In this document: one piece after another, positions 1 through 8,343 of the stretch
How the letters are laid out: every line of letters starts with the position of its first letter
How positions within the stretch are numbered: the stretch's first letter is position 1
Assembly: GCA_003135435.1 (NCBI GenBank)
Contig: PLBR01000160.1
Location: forward strand, 21,327-59,319
Direction of reading: 5' to 3'
Length of the DNA stretch: 37,993 nt
From: Nitrospira sp.
Lineage (GTDB): Bacteria; Nitrospirota; Nitrospiria; Nitrospirales; Nitrospiraceae
Translations under genes and position numbers: made by a program
Notes under the pieces: model-generated
Told to the model about the DNA's origin: nothing
Databases searched by the model: none
What the model saw: the letters and a program-made list of their open reading frames with translations, nothing else

Positions 1-105
1 GATCGCCTGTTCGGGACCTATGTGGATCCGGAGACGGTGAAGGAAGAACTCTCGTTTGGAATTGGCGAGAAAGTTCCGCTTGTCCGACTGGCGTTAGGCG
101 TCTAG
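1..105 (+). CDS. C-terminal end of an unidentified protein (5' truncated by window)
   Basis: Open frame 1 from the window edge: DRLFGTYVDPETVKEELSFGIGEKVPLVRLALGV*, stop TAG 103-105. Confidence 0.6.
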   Translation, partial: DRLFGTYVDPETVKEELSFGIGEKVPLVRLALGV

Positions 106-120
106 GCCGATCCTGGACGA

Positions 121-936
121 CTACGTTCTGCGCACTGCATCAGCACAGTCCACTTGAAACACCTGTCTGTCTTTCAGCCTGATTGCCGTCAATTGCCTTC
201 CCCAGACGCAGCCACTGTCGATGGCTAACAGGTTGGGCTCGGTGTGCAATCCCAACGCAGCCCAGTGGCCGCAGATGACCGTTGCATCGGCATTTTTACG
301 GTTTGGAATGCGGAACCAGGGAAAATATCCTGCGGGAGCCTGTTCCGGCGGGCCGGAGAATCCCGACATTTCACCGGTAGGGGTGCAGGTTCGGAGTTTG
401 GTCAACACACGAGCGATACTCACGAGCCTCTCCGGCCCTGTCAGCGATGGATCCCACTGTGGAGCTGGTCCATGAAAGAGGCTGTGGAGGAACGTCCGAT
501 AGTCCGGGCCTGCCAGCACCGCCTCGACCTCACGCGCAAAGCCGACTGACTCGTCAATGGTCCACTGCGGGAGTAGTCCCGCGTGGATCATCAGGAACGA
601 TCCCTCGCGATGATGGAATGGTTGGCGACGAAGCCAGGCGAGCAGTTCACCGCGGTCTTCCGCTTCCAAGACGTTGTGAATCGTATCCTTGTGTCGTACC
701 GTGGCGACGCCTTCCGCTGCCGCGAGCAAGAAGAGATCATGATTGCCCAGCACAATGCAAATGGCGTCGCCGAGACTTCGCACGAATCGGAGGAGGGCGA
801 GAGAGTCCGGGCCACGATTGACGAGGTCGCCGGCTAGCCACAATCGATCCGCCTGTGGATCGAATGAAATTCGATCGAGGAGTCGTCTGAATGGATCGAA
901 ACAGCCTTGGATGTCGCCAATTGCGTAGGTAGCCAT
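121..936 (-). CDS. apaH: Symmetrical bis(5'-nucleosyl)-tetraphosphatase
   Basis: MATYAIGDIQGCFDPFRRLLDRI, GDLVNRGPDSL, LGNHDLFLLA, HAGLLPQW: PPP-family phosphoesterase motifs characteristic of ApaH. Confidence 0.93.
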   Translation of the reverse strand: MATYAIGDIQGCFDPFRRLLDRISFDPQADRLWLAGDLVNRGPDSLALLRFVRSLGDAICIVLGNHDLFLLAAAEGVATVRHKDTIHNVLEAEDRGELLAWLRRQPFHHREGSFLMIHAGLLPQWTIDESVGFAREVEAVLAGPDYRTFLHSLFHGPAPQWDPSLTGPERLVSIARVLTKLRTCTPTGEMSGFSGPPEQAPAGYFPWFRIPNRKNADATVICGHWAALGLHTEPNLLAIDSGCVWGRQLTAIRLKDRQVFQVDCADAVRRT

Positions 937-983
937 CAGAGCGGGAGTCTATCAGGCGCAGAGACATGAATGACGGTTGAGGC

Positions 984-1400
984 TCACGGGTACTTTGCCT
1001 CAATGATGCTTCGGAGCCCGCCACGCGCGGCGAAGGTGCCAGTCACTCTGGCCCACACAGGCTGGCAGGCCTTCACGACGTCGTACAGGATGCGGTTGAC
1101 CGCGTTCTCGTAAAAGATGCCGAGATTTCGGTACGCATGGAGATACATTTTCAACGACTTCAGCTCCAGGCACTCTTTGTCCGGCATGTAGTGCAGCGTG
1201 ATGGTGCCGAAGTCCGGAAGGCCGGTCTTCGGGCAGATCGCGGTATATTCAGGGATCTCGATGGTGATTTCGTAGCCCTTGTATTGGTTCGGGAATGTTT
1301 CAATGTCCGACAGTGGAGCGGTAATCCCGCTCTTTGCATGGTCTTCGTTGTAGCCAAGTTGTGCAGTCTTCGATTTTTTTCTTGCCGTTTCACGTTTCAC
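984..1400 (-). CDS. queF: NADPH-dependent 7-cyano-7-deazaguanine reductase QueF (GTG start lies in a period-7 tract)
   Basis: EYTAICPKTGLPDFGTITLHYMPDKECLELKSLKMYLHAYRNLGIFYE matches the QueF active-site region; ORF 138 aa. Confidence 0.93.
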   Translation of the reverse strand: MKRETARKKSKTAQLGYNEDHAKSGITAPLSDIETFPNQYKGYEITIEIPEYTAICPKTGLPDFGTITLHYMPDKECLELKSLKMYLHAYRNLGIFYENAVNRILYDVVKACQPVWARVTGTFAARGGLRSIIEAKYP

Positions 1401-1420
1401 GTTTCACGCCTCACGTCTTA
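1387..1420. repeat. Period-7 tract
   Basis: GTTTCAC GTTTCAC GTTTCAC GCCTCAC GTCTTA. Confidence 0.85.
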
Positions 1421-1421
1421 C

Positions 1422-1670
1422 CTAGACTTGTTTCATCCACTCTACTTGACCGATTTTTTCCAGTTGAATATAGAGGGTCACCCAGGGGCAAGCCATTTCG
1501 GGGTACACCTCACACAAGCCCCCTTTTCGCACGCCTCCGCAGGGGCCGTGGCTCATGAATTTCGGGCACTCGGCTTTGAGCGAATTGTCGGGAATCGGGG
1601 GGCGCTTATGGATCCCACCGGCGTGCTGAGCGCCTTCGTCTTCACCAGGGATGATCACGCGAGTTGACAT
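1422..1670 (-). CDS. Stand-alone methylenetetrahydrofolate reductase C-terminal (Cys-rich) domain protein
   Basis: MSTRVIIPGEDEGAQ...AECPKFMSHGPCGGVRKGGLCEVYPEMACPWVTLY; CGGV/Cys pattern typical of the MTHFR_C domain; start chosen at the internal Met of the 116-aa ORF. Confidence 0.7.
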   Translation of the reverse strand: MSTRVIIPGEDEGAQHAGGIHKRPPIPDNSLKAECPKFMSHGPCGGVRKGGLCEVYPEMACPWVTLYIQLEKIGQVEWMKQV

Positions 1671-1918
1671 AGGGTCTAGTCTAGAGAGGTTTTGTGAAAT
1701 CGGCAATCTCTCTTTCCAATGCCATGAAGTCGGTCGCGCGATCGGCAGGTATGAAAACATCGCGAAACGCAAGTTTTTAGGGCGAATGGCCTACGGGCTT
1801 GGGGTGTGCTAGGGCTTCTTTCTGGCAGGGTGGGCCTTCTGAGAAGTTGCGTTGATTATCAGGAAGTTATAGTATTTCACGATAAGTATGTAATTCGAGG
1901 GCGTGTCGATGTTTCTCA

Positions 1919-1948
1919 TTGACAGTCTTTTTTGGTCTTTGCTACCAT
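1919..1948 (+). promoter_or_regulatory. Candidate sigma70-type promoter for the OFOR operon
   Basis: TTGACA (1919-1924) - 18 bp - TACCAT (1943-1948), ~135 bp upstream of the 2084 start. Confidence 0.45.
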
Positions 1949-2083
1949 GCGTACTCGTGTGAACGTCTATGAGCGGGTCAGCCCAGTTCATTCAACCTCG
2001 AATTCCTGCGGGCTTGTTGCATACAACTGTGTCTTTCCGATAGGCAATGGAATTCTGTTGCCACGATAGAGGGAGGTGTTCCG

Positions 2084-2986
2084 ATGAGTCTTGATTATGT
2101 AAAATTTTCCGGTGGATTTGAGAAGTTCATGCCCAAAGAATATCGGGACATGGTTGAGCATGGCCCGTTTGGAAAGAAAATTTCGGTCTCCCAAATGGGG
2201 AGCTTCAAGGAAATTCTCGAAGAACATCCCATGTGTGCCGGTTGCGCGATGACTCTGTTCATCCGACTGGCGATCATTGCCTTCCCCAACCCAGAAGATA
2301 CGATCACTGTTGGAACAGCAGGCTGTGGACGGTTAGCGATTTCACAGGCTGCGATCCCGTTTGTGTACGGCAACTATGGCGATCAGAACGGTGTCGCGAG
2401 TGGATTGTCCCGCGGGTTGCGGCTGCGGTTCGGTGACAAGCCGAAGGATGTGGTCGTCATGGCGGGAGATGGCGGAACGGCGGATATCGGTTTCCAGCAA
2501 GTGCTCCATTCCTGGTTCCGAAAGGAACGGTTTACCACGATTATGTTGGACAACGAAGTATACGGCAACACCGGCGGGCAGGAGAGCGGGATGACCAACC
2601 GTGGCGCCGTCTTAAAGATGGCCCCATTGGGGAAGAAGTTCGAGAAGATGGACATGTTACAAATGGCAAAGGTGGCTGGCTGTGCCTATGTGGCGACGGT
2701 GGTTCCGAACAATCCCCGCCGCGTCGAGAGCGTCATCAAGAAGGCTGTGTTGATTGCCCGCGAAGTGGGTTCGACCTACATTCAGGCCTACACTTCTTGC
2801 AACATCGAGTACGCGATTCCGACCGACAAGGTGATGGAAGACGCGAAGACCGTTGAGAATGATCGGTATCAGTTCACGGAATACGTGAGCGACGAGGCCA
2901 AACAATACCTTACTGAGCGGTATGGCTACAAAGACTATCTTCCGAAGGCGGCTGCTCCTGCCGCTGCAATTCCAAACAAGACTTAA
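2084..2986 (+). CDS. 2-oxoacid:ferredoxin oxidoreductase, beta (TPP-binding) subunit
   Basis: EEHPMCAGCAMTLFIRL, GTAGCGRLAISQAA, VVMAGDGGTADIGFQ, LDNEVYGNTGGQESG: OFOR beta-subunit motifs; SD gggaggtgtt upstream. Confidence 0.93.
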   Translation: MSLDYVKFSGGFEKFMPKEYRDMVEHGPFGKKISVSQMGSFKEILEEHPMCAGCAMTLFIRLAIIAFPNPEDTITVGTAGCGRLAISQAAIPFVYGNYGDQNGVASGLSRGLRLRFGDKPKDVVVMAGDGGTADIGFQQVLHSWFRKERFTTIMLDNEVYGNTGGQESGMTNRGAVLKMAPLGKKFEKMDMLQMAKVAGCAYVATVVPNNPRRVESVIKKAVLIAREVGSTYIQAYTSCNIEYAIPTDKVMEDAKTVENDRYQFTEYVSDEAKQYLTERYGYKDYLPKAAAPAAAIPNKT

Positions 2987-3009
2987 GCGATTCGGAGGGA
3001 GGCTCGGAC

Positions 3010-3723
3010 ATGGCAAAGCGCTTCAACATTCGGATGGCGGGGGTTGGTGGTCAAGGTGTCGTGACGGGGTCACACATTCTCAGCACCGCCGTGATCCATG
3101 CCGGCGGTGAAAGCACGATCGTCCCATTTTACGGATCGGAAAAGCGGATGGCACCGGTCGAGAGCTATGTCCGTGTGTCGGATGAACCGATCTATGAGAT
3201 CGGGGAAATCACCTTCCCGCACATCATTATTATTTTCCACCCGCAGGTTATTACCCACGGCAAGTCGTATACGATGCCGTTCTACTTCGGATTGAAGGAA
3301 GATGGGATTGCACTGATCAACAACGATGGTCCAATGACCCTTCATAGGGATCAGCAGCGTGAGTTGGATGAGCGCCGTGCGAAGCTCTACTATTTCCCCG
3401 CCACCAAACTGTCCCTGGATGTTGCAGGGATGGATCTTTGTACGAATATGGCCTTGATGGGCTGCATTGGAGCGATCACGGGGCTGACCTCGGTTGACGC
3501 GCTGGAGCAGTCGGTGAAGGACCGGTTCCTTGGTAAAGGATTTGTCGTCTCCGGCGGAACCGCGGCGTTGGACAGTGTCGTCGAGCGGAAATTCAAGAAG
3601 AAGCAGGAGCTGATCGATAAAAATGTGGCGGTGATTCAGGCCGGCTGGAACTACGCGGTCGATCATGGCTGGGCTGCGCCGACGGTCAAGCGGTCGGAAG
3701 CGCCAGCGACCGTGGGTGCCTAA
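3010..3723 (+). CDS. 2-oxoacid:ferredoxin oxidoreductase, gamma subunit
   Basis: MAKRFNIRMAGVGGQGVVTGSHILSTAVIHAG: OFOR gamma-domain G-x-GGQG motif; located in the operon. Confidence 0.92.
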   Translation: MAKRFNIRMAGVGGQGVVTGSHILSTAVIHAGGESTIVPFYGSEKRMAPVESYVRVSDEPIYEIGEITFPHIIIIFHPQVITHGKSYTMPFYFGLKEDGIALINNDGPMTLHRDQQRELDERRAKLYYFPATKLSLDVAGMDLCTNMALMGCIGAITGLTSVDALEQSVKDRFLGKGFVVSGGTAALDSVVERKFKKKQELIDKNVAVIQAGWNYAVDHGWAAPTVKRSEAPATVGA

Positions 3724-3750
3724 TCCGGGACTTAGCACGAAGGAGTCACC

Positions 3751-4083
3751 ATGTATTTGGTAGCCAATATCGATGTTGAGATTTGCGCCTCGAAGAGCTG
3801 CAAGCTCTGCACGCAATATTGTCCTGAAGCAAACACCATTCAGTATAGCGAAGCCATGGGGACGGATAGGGGCTTCAAGTACGGCACTGCCTACATAGCA
3901 GTGGATCGGTGCAAGGGTTGTGCGCTATGTGTGTGGGTGTGCGACACGATGGCAAAAAATAATGCCATTAAGATGATTATGATCGATCAATTACCGCTGG
4001 CTGCCGTCACCGATAACATTCGATATGAAGAGAAAACCACCGTTGCAGTCCTGTCCAATCCAATGATTGTGATAGGTAATTAG
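3751..4083 (+). CDS. 2-oxoacid:ferredoxin oxidoreductase, delta (2x4Fe-4S ferredoxin-like) subunit
   Basis: CASKSCKLCTQYCPEA ... CKGCALCVWVCDTMAK ferredoxin-type Cys clusters. Confidence 0.88.
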   Translation: MYLVANIDVEICASKSCKLCTQYCPEANTIQYSEAMGTDRGFKYGTAYIAVDRCKGCALCVWVCDTMAKNNAIKMIMIDQLPLAAVTDNIRYEEKTTVAVLSNPMIVIGN

Positions 4084-4095
4084 GGAGGTACGGGA

Positions 4096-4857
4096 GTGGC
4101 AACGACGTCAGATACAAGAGAACGCATCATTGTTCCTGGTCCGGCCGGATTCCACCCTCCGTCGGCGGCTCAGTTGGGGGTCGCGCTGCCTGACCCAGGG
4201 CAAGGACTTTACTATGGGTTGCTGGAGGAGAATGAGGACAAGGTCATCGAAGAGATGGCCCGTAAAATGTTGACCAGCCCCAACGCCACGATCTTCCCAG
4301 GACCGTTGGTACTCTGGGCCTGGAACGAACATGCCGTTGAAAAGGCCAAGGCCGTGCTGGAAATTGCCGCCCAGATTCCTGACGTCATGATCATCCCCAT
4401 GCCGGACTATCGCCCGAAGTATCCGAAGATCGATCCGGAAGAGGTCATCAATCCGAACCATCCGAACCTCACGATTTGGGGCAACAAGATAGAAGCTTGC
4501 GTTTTCATCGGCGTGCATTGCCATTACGCCAACTTGACCTTGAAAATGATTCGTGCCGGGACGAACTGCCTGACGATGGCAATCTGTGCGGAGCAGGGGC
4601 ATGAAGATGCGATGCTGACGATTCGGGATTCGGACATCATCAAGTTGAGAAAGACCGCGCAGGTCTTCAAGCGGGTGCGTGAAGAAATGGGCATTACGTT
4701 GCCGGAGAATGGCGAGAACGTACGATTTACCGGTACGCAATCGAGAGTTCACGGCGGGAAAACTCACACCAATCCCCTCACCTTTGCGCCTGTGGCGGGC
4801 CTTGCCGGCGCGGCTGCCTTCGGCCATTCGGCTGAGCAGATGAAGCGTGAAGGCTGA
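4096..4857 (+). CDS. 2-oxoacid:ferredoxin oxidoreductase, epsilon-type subunit (ForE/PorE-like)
   Basis: GTG start after gggaggtacggga; position in the operon; 253 aa, consistent with the fifth subunit of Hydrogenobacter-type For/Por enzymes. Confidence 0.75.
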   Translation: MATTSDTRERIIVPGPAGFHPPSAAQLGVALPDPGQGLYYGLLEENEDKVIEEMARKMLTSPNATIFPGPLVLWAWNEHAVEKAKAVLEIAAQIPDVMIIPMPDYRPKYPKIDPEEVINPNHPNLTIWGNKIEACVFIGVHCHYANLTLKMIRAGTNCLTMAICAEQGHEDAMLTIRDSDIIKLRKTAQVFKRVREEMGITLPENGENVRFTGTQSRVHGGKTHTNPLTFAPVAGLAGAAAFGHSAEQMKREG

Positions 4858-4900
4858 GCAAGGTCTAACAGCACAGGCGATATAGCCAAGAGGTGTCACA

Positions 4901-6256
4901 ATGAGCGAAGCACTCGAAGCAGAACAAAAGACAAACCCGCAGGGCGATCCCATCACGAGTGTCGCGGCCCCTAAACCGGCCGAGACGACGGGCGCAAGGA
5001 AAGACCCCCATGCCGAAGCGAAACGGCAGAAGGTGGTCACGCCGGAACACTTGTTTCTCGAAGCCCCGCGAACGAAAGAGTTTATAACGGGCAGCGAAGC
5101 GGCGAAAGAGGCCGTTCGGCGCTCCAACGTGGACCTGGCCATTGCCTATCCGATCACCCCGCAGAGCGAAACGATGCAGCTCATCGGCGTGCTCTACGGC
5201 GAAGGGTACGTGAAAGAGTACTATCGTGGTGAAGAAGAAGTCGGCGTCATGGCGGCGATGGCAGGCGGATCCCGAGCCGGTGTCCGCTGTTTTACGGCGA
5301 CCGCCGGTCCCGGTACGCTCAGGGGTCTTGAAGGCATCTCGTCATGGCCCGGGCATCGGCTGCCCATTGTTGCCATGTTCACCTGCCGCGTCGTCAACGC
5401 CCCGTTGGCCATTCAGCCGGACAACATCGAAGTTGCCTATTTATTGAACTCCGGCATGATCGTCCTCCATGCGGAGAATCAGCAGGACATGTACGACTTC
5501 ATCATGGCGGGGTTTACGATCAGCGAGAAGAACGATGTGACACTCCCGGTCGGTGTCTGCTGCGACGGGTTCTTCGTGACCCATGCCCGTGGGTACGTCC
5601 GAATGCAGGACCGCAGCATGAAGCTTCCCCCTCGTGACGCATGGCGCGCCGCGGTGCCGGTACTCGATGCGGAGAATCCTCCCGCCCGCCTGTCCCGTGA
5701 CGCCCCGGTTCAAAAGTCCAACTTCATGGCCTATAACATCCATGCAGTCTGGCAGCAGGAAGTGTGGGCTGCAGTCGAACGGTCTCGCAAGTACATCAAT
5801 CAGTATATAGGTGGCTTGCTTACAGCTGAAAATGTGGACGATGCCGAGGCGGTGATCATTGCCTCAGGCAGTGCCGCGGCCCAGTCACGGGAAGCCGTTC
5901 GCATCTGCGCGGAAAAGGGCATCAAGATCGGCTTGATCAAGGTCCGGTCGATCCGTCCATTTCCGACGCAGGAGTTACGGCAGCTCTGTGGCAAGACGAA
6001 GCTCATCGTCGTCCCGGAGTTCAACTATGTCGGATGGCTGGCCAAAGAAGTGGCCACGGCGATCTACGGGTACTCTAAGGCCAAGATCATCGGTGGGCCG
6101 CGGGTGTATGGCGGTCAGTCGATGCCGGTGGAGTTAATCGTGGACGAAGTTGAGTCCGGTCTGACCGGGAAGAAGTCGAGTAATGTCGCCCAGTCTTCGA
6201 TTATGGGTGGTGCGGTCAATCAGGATGACGTCGCGCACTTCATGCGCAGCATCTAG
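4901..6256 (+). CDS. 2-oxoacid:ferredoxin oxidoreductase, alpha subunit
   Basis: ITGSEAAKEAVRRSNVDLAIAYPITPQSETMQLIG, GVRCFTATAGPGTLRGLEGISSWPGHRLPIV: OFOR alpha motifs (YPITPQ). Confidence 0.93.
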   Translation: MSEALEAEQKTNPQGDPITSVAAPKPAETTGARKDPHAEAKRQKVVTPEHLFLEAPRTKEFITGSEAAKEAVRRSNVDLAIAYPITPQSETMQLIGVLYGEGYVKEYYRGEEEVGVMAAMAGGSRAGVRCFTATAGPGTLRGLEGISSWPGHRLPIVAMFTCRVVNAPLAIQPDNIEVAYLLNSGMIVLHAENQQDMYDFIMAGFTISEKNDVTLPVGVCCDGFFVTHARGYVRMQDRSMKLPPRDAWRAAVPVLDAENPPARLSRDAPVQKSNFMAYNIHAVWQQEVWAAVERSRKYINQYIGGLLTAENVDDAEAVIIASGSAAAQSREAVRICAEKGIKIGLIKVRSIRPFPTQELRQLCGKTKLIVVPEFNYVGWLAKEVATAIYGYSKAKIIGGPRVYGGQSMPVELIVDEVESGLTGKKSSNVAQSSIMGGAVNQDDVAHFMRSI

Positions 6257-6273
6257 AACGGTTGTAGTAGCAG

Positions 6274-6319
6274 AAACACCACGGGCTCATCCGGTCATCC
6301 GGATGAGCCCGTGGTGTTT
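6274..6319 (+). terminator. Strong hairpin at the end of the OFOR operon
   Basis: AAACACCACGGGCTCATCCGG TCAT CCGGATGAGCCCGTGGTGTTT: perfect 21-bp stem with 4-nt loop, 17 bp after the stop codon. Confidence 0.8.
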
Positions 6320-6322
6320 CTC

Positions 6323-6394
6323 GGTCTGTCTCGTTCATCTGGTCTGTTTGGTTGAACAAGACAGACTGGATAGACCAGGCAAACCAAATAAACG
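6323..6394. repeat. Period-9 tract with internal strand switch
   Basis: GGTCTGTCT CGTTCATCT GGTCTGTTT GGTTGAACA AGACAGACT GGATAGACC AGGCAAACC AAATAAACG. Confidence 0.6.
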
Positions 6395-6399
6395 TTTCG

Positions 6400-6648
6400 C
6401 TACCCTTGCAGTTCGTCTTGCACCATGTCTTCACTCTCCGGCATGCCATAGGCGACATATTTGGCGTAGGAGAGGTAGATCATCGCACTGTCCCGCATCG
6501 CCTTAGAGCCTTGCGACAAGCGGAAGACTTGGTCGGGATCGTGGGATGGAGTTGCACCCATCGTCTCCACGTGGCTTTGTAAGAGCAGGGTGAATCGCTC
6601 CATCGAGTGTTCAACATCTTTGTAGGCCAATAGAATTGCGTCTGTCAT
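6400..6648 (-). CDS. Conserved-looking small hypothetical protein
   Basis: Starts MTDAILLAYKDVEHSMERF behind SD AGGAGGACAACC; 82 aa. Confidence 0.7.
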   Translation of the reverse strand: MTDAILLAYKDVEHSMERFTLLLQSHVETMGATPSHDPDQVFRLSQGSKAMRDSAMIYLSYAKYVAYGMPESEDMVQDELQG

Positions 6649-6680
6649 GGTTGTCCTCCTAATCGACATCAGCTTACACT

Positions 6681-7904
6681 ATGCCCATGCAACCCTTCAA
6701 CGAGAAGAAACCATCCAGTCTGTCACCGGAGATTCTAAGGGCCCTGGCAAAGGTGTCGTCCGAGCGAGACCTTCAGGGTGACTCCTTAGCGCAGGCGGTC
6801 GTAAACCTTTCACGTCTTTTTACGACGGCACGCGCAACATTGCCGCCGCGTTACCTGGATGATCCAGCCCACGCTTCTGCCTATCTGGCGTATTTTCTTC
6901 CTGTGAACCTCTCCAAAGTCCAAGCCCTGATGGACGAGCTGCCGAGTCCAGGCTGGACGGAAACGCCAGACCGTCCGATGGCTGTGCTCGATCTCGGCTG
7001 TGGCCAAGGGACTGGATCTTTAGCCCTGCTGGATTGGCTGTGGCATCGCAGCCCGGAGCGCGCAGGATCTGTGTCGGTCTTGGCCGCCGACACTTCCCCC
7101 GCACCATTGCAGGACTCGAAGAGGCTGTGGGAAGCCTATTGCCAGGAGGTTGGAATATCCAGCACAGGTCTCCGGTGTGTCGAGGGCAACCTGGAACATC
7201 CGCTCAAAGGCGATCTGGGTAAACAGATTGTGCGGGGCGGGCCGTATGACCTGATTATCATGGCGAACTGCCTCAATGAATTGTTTCCTGCATCGGTCGA
7301 TCCCCCAGCAGAGCGTGCTGTGGTTGTCGCGCAGCTCCTGCCGTTCCTCGCACCGCACGGCACCATCATGATCGTCGAGCCGGCACTGCGGCAGACGGCT
7401 CGGGCGCTGCATCATGTCCGTAATCACCTGCTCAAGCAAGGCGTTTGTACGGTCTATAGTCCTTGCCTACATGAAGGGGCCTGTCCGGCCTTAGACCGTC
7501 CAGACGATTGGTGTCATGAGGAGCGACCATGGCAGACGCCTCCTACGGTTGCCTCGATCGATCGGGACGTGGGGTTCATTAAAGACGCGTTGAAGTTCTC
7601 CTATCTGTTGTTGCGCACAGACGGTCGCACCATCGCGAGGCGGAGCCCGCAGACTTTCCGGGTCGTGAGCGAACTACGAAAATTGAAGGGGGAGAAGCGG
7701 GCCTGGTTGTGCAATGAAACAGGACGACCTGAAGTCGGTCGGCTGGATCGGAAGGCCTCTCCTCAAAATGCGGCTCTCGATAGTTGGCATCGCGGCGCGA
7801 TCGTCCAGATCGAACGGATCGTACGAAAAGAACGAGACGGAAAAGTCTCCCCAGTTGGAAGAATTGAGAGTGATGTGGCGGTCGAGATCGTTCGTCCCGT
7901 TTGA
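6681..7904 (+). CDS. Rsm22-like small-ribosomal-subunit SAM-dependent methyltransferase
   Basis: Rsm22-type N-terminus (ARATLPPRYLDDPAHASAYLAYFLPVNLSKVQALMDEL), VLDLGCGQGTGSLALLDWL SAM motif, PCLHEGACPAL and DWCHEERPW Cys/His motifs. Confidence 0.82.
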   Translation: MPMQPFNEKKPSSLSPEILRALAKVSSERDLQGDSLAQAVVNLSRLFTTARATLPPRYLDDPAHASAYLAYFLPVNLSKVQALMDELPSPGWTETPDRPMAVLDLGCGQGTGSLALLDWLWHRSPERAGSVSVLAADTSPAPLQDSKRLWEAYCQEVGISSTGLRCVEGNLEHPLKGDLGKQIVRGGPYDLIIMANCLNELFPASVDPPAERAVVVAQLLPFLAPHGTIMIVEPALRQTARALHHVRNHLLKQGVCTVYSPCLHEGACPALDRPDDWCHEERPWQTPPTVASIDRDVGFIKDALKFSYLLLRTDGRTIARRSPQTFRVVSELRKLKGEKRAWLCNETGRPEVGRLDRKASPQNAALDSWHRGAIVQIERIVRKERDGKVSPVGRIESDVAVEIVRPV

Positions 7905-7994
7905 AGCTCTGCAATCAGGAAAGAGGAAGCGTGCGGCCTCTCGCTTCAGCGCCTCCCGCAGCACCCTGTCCACGACGCTCTGAAGCGGAAGGAT

Positions 7995-8095
7995 GGGGAA
8001 AGAGCGGCCAGGTGCCCTTCTTGCTCGCAGAACGCGAACGGTGAAACTGTGCTCGTTCGATGCGCGCAGTAAAGGGCAGCCTCGGCCACTCCCTC
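7995..8095 (+). ncRNA. Structured element, copy A (candidate ncRNA/3'UTR motif)
   Basis: Core TTGCTCGCAGAACGCGAACGGTGAAACTGTGCTCGTTCGATGCGCGCAGTA shared with two copies at 32695-32996; enclosed by GGTGCCCTT (8011-8019) / AAGGGCAGCC (8072-8081). Confidence 0.6.
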
Positions 8096-8180
8096 TAGGA
8101 AAAAGTATAAGGAGTCGGAAGACCCTTGTTAGACGCGCGTACTTAAGGGATCAGCCCAGCCTCCCTAGTTAAAGAGTAGG

Positions 8181-8213
8181 GCGGGGACAGACCGCTGATA
8201 GGCCTGTCCCCGC
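8181..8213 (+). terminator. GC-rich hairpin downstream of structured element copy A
   Basis: GCGGGGACAG (8181-8190) ... CTGTCCCCGC (8204-8213), 10-bp perfect stem; no T-tract, so terminator function is uncertain. Confidence 0.35.
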
Positions 8214-8343
8214 GCGGAATGGAACGCAGAAAGCTTTCTTGCTACTGGAGAGCGTTGACAAGTGATTAAGCACGCGCAAGAATCACCCTCAGTTTGCAAT
8301 TTGTATTGGCGTACTTGCCGGTCAATATACTCAATAGTTCAGC

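Noticed and set aside
4108-5142. 344-aa minus-strand ORF over OFOR subunits
   Set aside because: Codon-bias shadow of the plus-strand OFOR operon.
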